The position numbers and the translations under genes are program-made. This document shows positions 4,951 through 6,392 of a stretch of 6,392 bases of DNA, piece after piece; the stretch's first letter is position 1, and the number at the start of each line of letters is the position of its first letter. The notes under the pieces were generated by a model. It did not search any database. It saw only the letters and a program-made list of their open reading frames with translations, and was not told the DNA's origin. The stretch is from assembly GCF_943914615.1 (NCBI RefSeq), contig NZ_CALUCS010000041.1:1-6392 (forward strand), written 5' to 3'. Source of the DNA: an uncultured Corynebacterium sp. Lineage in GTDB: Bacteria > Actinomycetota > Actinomycetes > Mycobacteriales > Mycobacteriaceae.

Positions 4951-6207
4951 GTGAAAGACAGCTTCGTAGTGACAGGTGGAACCAGGCTGCAGGGCGCCAT
5001 CAAGGTGTCCGGCGCCAAGAACAGCGTGCTTAAGCTCATGTCAGCAGCGCTTTTGGCGCCTGGGACCACCACGTTGACCAATTGCCCCGAAATCGCCGAC
5101 GTGCCCTATATGGCTGAGGTTCTGCGCGGCCTGGGCTGTGAGGTGGAGCTCGATGGCGACGTCGTGCGCATCACGACTCCCGAGCACATCGAGTACAACG
5201 CGGACTTTGAGGCCGTGCGCCAGTTCCGTGCTTCCGTCGCGGTGCTGGGGCCGCTGACCTCTCGGTGCCTCAAGGCTCGGGTCGCCCTTCCTGGTGGTGA
5301 CGCCATCGGCTCCCGCCCGCTCGACATGCACCAATCCGGCCTAGAGCTGCTGGGTGCAACCACCAAGATCGAACATGGTTGCCTGGTCGCCGAGGCAGAA
5401 GAGCTCCATGGCGCGCAGATTAAGCTGGACTTCCCCTCGGTGGGCGCAACAGAGAACATTCTGACCGCTGCGGTGCTGGCTGAGGGCACCACCACACTGG
5501 ACAATGCGGCGCGCGAACCGGAGATCGTGGACCTGTGCGACATGCTGGTGGCGATGGGTGCGAAGATCAGCGGCGCTGGATCCAACACCATCACTGTCGA
5601 GGGTGTGGAGCGGTTGAACCCGGTTGACCACGAGGTTGTTGGCGACCGAATTGTCGCTGGCACCTGGGCGTATGCCGCAGCAATGACGCGAGGGGACATC
5701 ACCGTCGGAGGTATCGATCCACAGCACTTGCATCTGGTTCTGGAAAAGCTGAAGCTCGCCGGAGCCCAGGTGGAGACGTACCCGACCGGCTTCAGGGTGG
5801 TGCAGCACGAGCGCCCCAAGGCGGTGGACTACCAAACGCTTCCTTTCCCCGGATTCCCAACTGACCTGCAGCCCATGGCTATTGCCCTGTGCACGGTGAG
5901 CGAGGGGATGAGCGTGATTACGGAGAACATTTTTGAGTCCCGGTTCCGGTTTGTCGATGAGATGATGCGCTTGGGCGCGGACGCCAGTATCGACGGACAC
6001 CACGTGGTTATCCGGGGCAGGGAACAGCTTTCCTCTGCGCCGGTGTGGAGCTCCGACATTCGTGCGGGCGCGGGGCTGGTGCTGGCTGGTCTGGTGGCGG
6101 ATGGGAAGACCGAAGTTCACGACGTCTACCACATTGACCGTGGCTACCCGGAGTTCCCGGAACAGTTGTGCTCACTGGGTGCAGAAGTGGAGCGCGTGAA
6201 GCGTTAA
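4951..6207 (+). CDS. murA: UDP-N-acetylglucosamine 1-carboxyvinyltransferase
   Basis: Transfers the enolpyruvyl group of phosphoenolpyruvate to UDP-GlcNAc, the first committed step of peptidoglycan synthesis in the cytoplasm. At 418 residues it is full length, a two-domain EPSP-synthase fold. Visible are ISGAKN-type KVSGAKNS with Lys23 and Asn24 (E. coli Lys22, Asn23), QFRAS (Arg93), LPGGDAIGSRPLD (113-125) with Arg122, FPTDLQ with the catalytic-site Asp305, FESRF (Arg331) and YHIDRGYPE (Arg397). The loop residue that is Cys115 in E. coli, the target of fosfomycin, is Asp117 here, as in Mycobacterium tuberculosis. The enzyme should be active and intrinsically resistant to fosfomycin. The N-terminus aligns with the family from the GTG at 4951, so the start is secure despite the missing ribosome site. 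No terminator with a T tract follows. Confidence 0.97.
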   Translation: MKDSFVVTGGTRLQGAIKVSGAKNSVLKLMSAALLAPGTTTLTNCPEIADVPYMAEVLRGLGCEVELDGDVVRITTPEHIEYNADFEAVRQFRASVAVLGPLTSRCLKARVALPGGDAIGSRPLDMHQSGLELLGATTKIEHGCLVAEAEELHGAQIKLDFPSVGATENILTAAVLAEGTTTLDNAAREPEIVDLCDMLVAMGAKISGAGSNTITVEGVERLNPVDHEVVGDRIVAGTWAYAAAMTRGDITVGGIDPQHLHLVLEKLKLAGAQVETYPTGFRVVQHERPKAVDYQTLPFPGFPTDLQPMAIALCTVSEGMSVITENIFESRFRFVDEMMRLGADASIDGHHVVIRGREQLSSAPVWSSDIRAGAGLVLAGLVADGKTEVHDVYHIDRGYPEFPEQLCSLGAEVERVKR

Positions 6208-6260
6208 AGCCTGAGCCCGCTCAGCGCTAAAGGCTGAGTCCGTGCAGTGTTGAAAGCCCG
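6201..6260 (+). repeat. Degenerate 23-base tandem repeat across the murA stop
   Basis: Unit 1 (6201-6223) and unit 2 (6224-6246) match at 18 of 23 positions; both read GCGyTAAAG.CTGAG.CCG. A decayed third start (GTGTTGAAAGCCCG, 6247-6260) follows. Unit 1 contains the last murA codons and the stop TAA. The units also create competing hairpins: CTGAGC-CC-GCTCAG (6211-6224) or CTCAG (6220-6224) with CTGAG (6234-6238). No T tract, so not a standard terminator. Confidence 0.6.
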
Positions 6261-6283
6261 TTGGTGGGTGCATGTGTGTTTTA

Positions 6284-6297
6284 GTGTGATTTCACAC
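6284..6297. promoter_or_regulatory. Palindrome GTGTGA-TT-TCACAC, possible operator
   Basis: A perfect 6-2-6 inverted repeat in the non-coding region between murA and the outward promoter, centred about 72 bases upstream of the predicted transcription start. Half-sites resemble those of GlxR (TGTGA-N6-TCACA), but the spacer is four bases shorter between the TGTGA and TCACA halves, so a GlxR site is not claimed. Confidence 0.4.
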
Positions 6298-6326
6298 CCT
6301 ACGGAAATGCCTTGTGGCCTGCGGGT

Positions 6327-6355
6327 TTGTGTTTTTTGTGGGGTGTGTGTACATT
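6327..6355 (+). promoter_or_regulatory. Outward-facing promoter at the window end
   Basis: TTGTGT (6327-6332), a 17-base spacer, and TACATT (6350-6355), which fits TAnAnT. Transcription would start near 6362 and run out of the window. The last 30 bases hold no start codon with a ribosome site. In mycobacteria the rRNA operon follows murA, so this could be an rrn promoter, but no rRNA or leader sequence is visible here. Apart from the tandem repeat and palindrome listed, I see nothing else in the 185 bases after murA. Confidence 0.5.
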
Positions 6356-6392
6356 AATCCAAGTCAGCGCGACACGGCGCCGCGAGTTACAC

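Noticed and set aside
6284..6297. GlxR (CRP-type) binding site
   Set aside because: GlxR needs TGTGA and TCACA separated by six bases; here only two bases separate them. Kept as an unassigned palindrome.
6339..6344. TGGGGT as a RamA site in the outward promoter
   Set aside because: A single G4 tract in a G/T-rich stretch is expected by chance and is not part of a phased set.

Overview
The window looks like a Corynebacterium chromosome, probably a higher-GC species of the C. jeikeium or C. urealyticum type. The evidence is the GC-rich composition, GTG and TTG starts, TAnAnT-type -10 boxes, a perfect McbR-type operator, a clear RamA orthologue, and a gene order (small GNAT - cysE - cysK - ... 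- ramA) that I recall from C. glutamicum. The species cannot be fixed from the sequence. It reads as core chromosome: I see no insertion sequence, phage gene, CRISPR array, toxin-antitoxin pair or defence gene, and no candidate for a wholly new system. What deserves a second look is mostly regulatory DNA and one active-site residue.

Layout. Positions 1-52 hold the 3' part of tRNA-Asp and 89-161 a complete tRNA-Phe, followed by a strong intrinsic terminator (167-197). A small YidJ-type acetyltransferase (278-562, +) meets cysE (583-1167, -) tail to tail. cysE lies downstream of cysK (1342-2277, -), with a 174-base gap that holds two hairpins and a probable cysE promoter. cysK is divergent from echA, an enoyl-CoA hydratase gene (2469-3266, +). 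Their shared spacer carries the cysK promoter with an overlapping McbR operator, and an echA promoter. A DUF2505 gene (3305-3841, +) follows echA closely. A 181-base spacer with three G5 tracts and a promoter leads to ramA (4023-4880, +), which ends in an intrinsic terminator (4908-4936). murA (4951-6207, +) starts 14 bases after that. The last 185 bases hold no gene: a degenerate tandem repeat across the murA stop, a 14-base palindrome, and an outward-facing promoter whose target lies beyond the window, possibly an rRNA operon.

How the genes work together. CysE makes O-acetylserine and CysK converts it with sulfide to cysteine. The operator ties cysK to the McbR sulfur-amino-acid regulon, and the C-terminal isoleucine of CysE suggests the two enzymes bind each other. 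RamA is the LuxR-type master regulator of acetate and central carbon metabolism; its own promoter carries motifs resembling RamA sites. EchA (fatty acid beta-oxidation, which yields acetyl-CoA) sits near ramA, but any regulatory link is conjecture. MurA starts peptidoglycan precursor synthesis and has Asp where the fosfomycin-sensitive enzymes have Cys.
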